Program-made: the position numbers and the translations under genes
Notes under the pieces: model-generated
What the model saw: only the letters and a program-made list of their open reading frames with translations
The model's database searches: none
Told to the model about the DNA's origin: nothing
NCBI RefSeq assembly: GCF_900604485.1
Contig: NZ_UWOP01000002.1
Coordinates: 186,001-250,000, forward strand
From: Enterococcus mediterraneensis
GTDB taxonomy: Bacteria; Bacillota; Bacilli; Lactobacillales; Enterococcaceae
Direction: 5' to 3'
DNA: 64,000 bases
Shown here: one piece after another, positions 60,807 through 64,000 of the stretch
Layout of the letters: each line of letters begins with the position of its first letter
Numbering within the stretch: position 1 is the stretch's first letter

Positions 60807-62792
60807 TTGGCAATCTTCCATTTATCTATGACAATAGCAAAAAGAGAAGGCGGAAAAAGAAGTTTAATTGCAATGGCTTCTTATCGAAGCGGTGAAAAAT
60901 TGTATAGTGAACTATACGAAAAAACTAATCTATACAACCATAGAAATGTTAAACCAGAAGCTTTTATTTTAAAACCTGATTATGTTCCTAATGAGTATTT
61001 AGATAGACAGACATTGTGGAATAAAATGGAATTATCTGAAAAGCAACCTAATGCTAGACTGTGTAGAGAATTAAATGTAGCATTGCCAATTGAATTAAAT
61101 AATTCAGACCAAAGAATGTTGATTGAAGATTTTGTAAAAGATAACTTTGTCAGTGAAGGAATGATTGCAGACGTAGCCATTCATAGAGATGATGAAAACA
61201 ATCCTCATGCTCATATCATGTTAACAATGAGAGAAGTAGATAGTGAAGGTAATATTCTAAATAAAAGAAAAAGAATACCTAAACTAGATGAAAATGGTAA
61301 TCAGATTTTTAACGAAAAAGGGCAAAGAGTAACCGTTTCAATTAAAACAAATGATTGGGATAGAAAATCTCTTGTTTCCGACATTCGTAAAGATTGGGCT
61401 GATAAAGTCAACCAATATTTAAAAGATAGAAATATCGATCAACAAATAACAGAAAAATCTCATGCGGAACTTGGAAAAAAAGAACTACCAACAATTCACG
61501 AAGGATTTTACTCAAAAAAATTAGAAGATAAAGGAGTTATAAGCGAGTTAAAAAGAAAAAATTTAGAAATTCAAAGTTACAATGATGTTTTAAGCGAACT
61601 TGATAAACTTGAAAATCAAGAAAAAGTATTAAAACAAGACCAAAACTTTACTTTAAAATTTGAAAAAACATTTTCACCTTTAGAGAAAAAGGAATTGAAA
61701 AACCTTTCGAAAGAATTAAAAATATTTGTCAATGATGAAAATATTGACAAAAGAATTAGTGAATTAAAGAGGTGGGAAAATTCACTTATCTTTAATAATA
61801 AAATGGAAATTCAAAAACAACGTTTGATGTTAAGTAAAATTATTAGTGAACGAGATATGCTTACAAAGGCAAATGAAATTTTAGACAAACAAGCAGAAAG
61901 ATTCTTCAAAAAATCTTATCCAAGTTTGAATATTGACAAATTTTCAAATCACGAAGTTAGAGCAATGGTTAATGAAACCATATTTAGAAAACAGTTATTG
62001 AATAAAGATCAGTTAGCAGAGGTCATTTACAATGAAAGAGTAATAGAAAAAGAAGAAAGTAAAAAGATTTTTAAAGAAAAACCATTTCAAACTAGCCGTT
62101 ATCTTGATTCAAAAATTAAACAAGTTGAAGATAGTATAACAAAAGAAAATAACCCTGAAAGAAAAGAAATTTTATCAATCAAGAAAGAAAAACTAATAGG
62201 AATAAAACAAGGATTGATAGAATATGTTCAATCAGAAGTTGAAAGAAAATTTGATAAAAATGTTTCAATAGATTCAGTCATAGAAGGCGAAATGTTACTT
62301 GCAAAAGCTGACTATTACAAAACAACTGATTTTTCTAAAGTCGAAGGAGTTGCTAGATTCAGCAGTGAGGAAATTAATTCCATGTTGGAACAATCAAAAG
62401 GCTTCTTAACTAACATTCAGACGGTGAAAATTCCTAATGATTGTCAAGGTGTATTTTTTGTTCAAGATAGCATGAAGCATATTGATGAACTAAGCCCATT
62501 AGCAAAACACAATCTGAAAAAGGTCGTTAATCGCAATGCTTATTTACCTGATTCTGATAAAATTGAATTAAGTAAGGAAATTGAAAATACTAATAAAGAT
62601 CAATCCCAAGAATTGGAAAAAAATGAACCTGAAAAAAATGAAGTATCTGTAAAAATGTTCCAATTTGCAAAATCAATTAATCGATTGTTGAGTGGTAACC
62701 AACCACAGAAAAAACGAAACTTAGACAAATTGATTAAGCAAACAAAAGCAAAAGAAAATCAATCATTACAAAGGAATATTCCTTTGCGATAA
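60807..62792 (+). CDS. mobA: MobQ-family relaxase (MobA/MobL)
   Basis: The protein (about 661 residues) begins AIFHLSMTIAKREGGKRSLI with MASYRSGEKLYSE holding the catalytic Tyr (motif I). Motif III is HRDDENNPHAHIMLTMRE, the metal-binding His pair. The relaxase domain spans about residues 1-220; a long coiled-coil region follows (about 260-480). The start is taken as TTG at 60807 because GAGAGG lies 8 bases upstream and related proteins begin at this point. It nicks oriT for transfer by a helper conjugative system. Confidence 0.92.
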   Translation: MAIFHLSMTIAKREGGKRSLIAMASYRSGEKLYSELYEKTNLYNHRNVKPEAFILKPDYVPNEYLDRQTLWNKMELSEKQPNARLCRELNVALPIELNNSDQRMLIEDFVKDNFVSEGMIADVAIHRDDENNPHAHIMLTMREVDSEGNILNKRKRIPKLDENGNQIFNEKGQRVTVSIKTNDWDRKSLVSDIRKDWADKVNQYLKDRNIDQQITEKSHAELGKKELPTIHEGFYSKKLEDKGVISELKRKNLEIQSYNDVLSELDKLENQEKVLKQDQNFTLKFEKTFSPLEKKELKNLSKELKIFVNDENIDKRISELKRWENSLIFNNKMEIQKQRLMLSKIISERDMLTKANEILDKQAERFFKKSYPSLNIDKFSNHEVRAMVNETIFRKQLLNKDQLAEVIYNERVIEKEESKKIFKEKPFQTSRYLDSKIKQVEDSITKENNPERKEILSIKKEKLIGIKQGLIEYVQSEVERKFDKNVSIDSVIEGEMLLAKADYYKTTDFSKVEGVARFSSEEINSMLEQSKGFLTNIQTVKIPNDCQGVFFVQDSMKHIDELSPLAKHNLKKVVNRNAYLPDSDKIELSKEIENTNKDQSQELEKNEPEKNEVSVKMFQFAKSINRLLSGNQPQKKRNLDKLIKQTKAKENQSLQRNIPLR

Positions 62793-62815
62793 AATAAAAA
62801 CAAGAGGTGTATAAA

Positions 62816-62896
62816 ATGAAAAAAAATTATCAAAAATACAAAGTTTAAGCTTGAAAGTGCGGTTATTGCATTAGGTACATTATTTATTACTGATCC
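62816..62896 (+). pseudogene. Fragment of a small gene cut by IS1216
   Basis: An ATG after AAGAGGTGT opens MKKNYQKYKV and stops. In the +1 frame it reads KIIKNTKFKLESAVIALGTL up to the IS end. A one-base change in the run of eight A residues would join the two frames. The fragment looks like the start of a small protein with a hydrophobic segment, frameshifted and interrupted by IS1216. Confidence 0.6.
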
Positions 62897-63705
62897 GGTT
62901 CTGTTGCAAAGTTTTAAATCTACTATCAAATAAGGTAGAATATTAGAAAAAGATAGCAGGAGGAATGACGATGAATCATTTTAAAGGAAAGCAATTTCAG
63001 CAGGATGTGATTATTGTAGCCGTGGGCTACTATCTTCGTTATAACCTTAGCTATCGTGAAGTTCAAGAAATCTTATATGATCGTGGCATTAACGTTTCTC
63101 ATACGACGATTTATCGTTGGGTGCAAGAATATGGCAAACTACTCTATCAAATTTGGAAAAAGAAAAATAAAAAATCCTTTTATTCATGGAAAATGGATGA
63201 AACGTACATCAAAATTAAAGGAAAATGGCATTATTTGTATCAAGCCATCGATGCAGATGGTTTAACCTTGGATATTTGGTTACGTAAAAAACGGGACACA
63301 CAAGCAGCCTATGCTTTTCTTAAGCGGTTAGTGAAGCAGTTTGATGAACCGAAGGTTGTAGTCACAGATAAAGCCCCCTCTATTACAAGTGCCTTTAAGA
63401 AACTAAAAGAATACGGCTTTTATCAAGGGACAGAACATCGTATCATTAAATACCTGAATAATTTGATTGAACAAGACCATCGTCCAGTAAAGAGACGCAA
63501 TAAATTCTATCGAAGTTTACGCACTGCCTCTACCACGATTAAAGGCATGGAAGCCATTCGAGGATTATATAAGAAAACCCGAAAAGAAGGCACTCTCTTC
63601 GGGTTTTCGGTCTGTACTGAAATCAAGGTATTATTGGGAATCCCAGCTTAAATCATAGATACCGTAAGGGATTTTATTCTTTATTTAAAACTTTGCAACA
63701 GAACC
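62897..63705 (+). mobile_element. IS1216, complete copy (plus orientation)
   Basis: GGTTCTGTTGCAAAGTTTTA at 62897 and the inverted end CTTTGCAACAGAACC to 63705 bound 809 bp. It is nearly identical to the copy at 48109-48917 but in opposite orientation. The flanks (ACTGATCC left, AAATTGCT right) show no target duplication. Confidence 0.92.
62971..63651 (+). CDS. IS1216 transposase (IS6 family)
   Basis: The 226-residue protein begins MNHFKGKQFQQDVIIVAVGY with an intact DDE set (KMDETYIKIKGKW, VVTDKAPSITSAF, IEQDHRPVKRR). The start at 62971 follows AGGAGG. Differences from the 48-kb copy are limited to a few residues (YDRGIN, YQAIDADG, HRIIKYL). It should be active in replicative, cointegrate-type transposition. 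Confidence 0.95.
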   Translation: MNHFKGKQFQQDVIIVAVGYYLRYNLSYREVQEILYDRGINVSHTTIYRWVQEYGKLLYQIWKKKNKKSFYSWKMDETYIKIKGKWHYLYQAIDADGLTLDIWLRKKRDTQAAYAFLKRLVKQFDEPKVVVTDKAPSITSAFKKLKEYGFYQGTEHRIIKYLNNLIEQDHRPVKRRNKFYRSLRTASTTIKGMEAIRGLYKKTRKEGTLFGFSVCTEIKVLLGIPA

Positions 63706-63741
63706 AAATTGCTTATAATAGTGTATTGGAATTAAGATAGA

Positions 63742-63794
63742 TTGACAAAAGAGTGATCAAATAGGTATACTTCATTCAAATAATCGTTTGAATG
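63742..63794 (+). promoter_or_regulatory. Promoter and CadC-type operator
   Basis: TTGACA (63742-63747) and TATACT (18-bp spacer) precede a perfect inverted repeat CATTCAAA-TAATCG-TTTGAATG (63773-63794). TCAAA-n-TTTGA centred repeats of this kind are the targets of CadC/CmtR-like ArsR regulators. Confidence 0.8.
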
Positions 63795-63807
63795 TGAGGT
63801 GAGATGA

Positions 63808-64000
63808 ATGGAAAACGTTTGCCAAGTGACTATCGTACATAAAGAAAAAGTAACTATAATAAAAAATAAATTGGATCAAAAAGATTTTTCAAATTTACTT
63901 GTGTTAGGAAAATGTTTTAGCGATTCTTCTAGGATTAAAATTTTTTATACTTTAGAAACTTATAAGGAGATGTGCGTTTGTGATTTAGCAGAAATACTTA
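63808..64000 (+). CDS. cadC: ArsR/CadC-type metal-sensing regulator, N-terminal part (runs off the right edge)
   Basis: Sixty-four codons are visible. The protein begins MENVCQVTIVHKEKVTIIKN, keeps a Cys at residue 5, a winged-helix start (LLVLGKCFSDSSRIKIFYTL) and the metal-site motif EMCVCDLAEIL, in which the CxC pair binds Cd/Pb/Zn in CadC. A CadC-type operator lies 14 bp upstream of the start. The gene should repress a following metal efflux pump (cadA-like P-type ATPase), not seen in the window. It lies directly outside the second IS1216. Confidence 0.85.
   Translation, partial: MENVCQVTIVHKEKVTIIKNKLDQKDFSNLLVLGKCFSDSSRIKIFYTLETYKEMCVCDLAEIL

Noticed and set aside
48109..63705. A classic composite transposon
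   Set aside because: The IS copies are inverted and neither shows matching target duplications, so movement as one unit is not supported.

Overview
The window looks like part of a large plasmid, megaplasmid or chromid of an Enterococcus (low-GC Firmicute). Support: a RepA_N-type replication gene with a ParA/ParB pair, IS1216-type IS6-family elements, an Inc18/pSM19035-type omega-epsilon-zeta stability module, a MobQ mobilisation cassette, T-box leaders and strong AGGAGG ribosome-binding sites. The species cannot be fixed from sequence alone.

Region 1 (1-25.5 kb) is a glycan-foraging island. Block A (1-7.6 kb, minus strand) has an ABC sugar importer without its own ATPase, a LacI regulator, a GH31 alpha-glucosidase and the start of a GH65 phosphorylase. 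It is controlled by palindromic LacI-type operators and a cre site. Block B (10.7-25.5 kb) is a high-mannose N-glycan locus. It holds GH38, GH125 and GH92 alpha-mannosidases, an internally deleted ROK kinase, a GntR regulator with twin operators, a YesL/YesM/YesN signalling set, and an Lpl-type ABC importer whose first permease is truncated. Between the blocks lie tspO and an ArsR-led three-gene operon.

Region 2 (26-32.5 kb) is the replication and partition core. parA-parB is flanked on both sides by arrays of GTTTAC/GTAAAC hexamers (25 exact copies by hand count). Next come three DnaA-box matches, a leader with three hairpins sharing a TTCGCA loop, an apparent antisense RNA gene with a strong promoter and terminator, and repA.

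Region 3 (33-47.8 kb) is mostly housekeeping-like and stress genes: an Spx-like protein, an XRE regulator, a zinc-type CDF exporter, YflT, SDRs, YbjQ, pyridoxal kinase with an ECF S-component, ABC exporters and FetAB. Two tandem Trp T-boxes precede a trpE that is cut off at an IS6-family element.

Region 4 (48.1-63.7 kb) is a mosaic bounded by two near-identical IS1216 copies in inverted orientation. It carries oleate hydratase, a partition ATPase fused in frame to an SRAP domain, omega and epsilon, a small extra ORF, a double-zeta fusion protein, a PucR-type regulator with an Old-Yellow-Enzyme/BaiCD-like oxidoreductase, and a MobQ relaxase with oriT. A cadC-like metal regulator begins at the right edge.

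The most unusual items are the double-zeta toxin with its inserted small ORF, the SRAP-ParA chimera, and the putative antisense-RNA control of repA beside the hexamer arrays.
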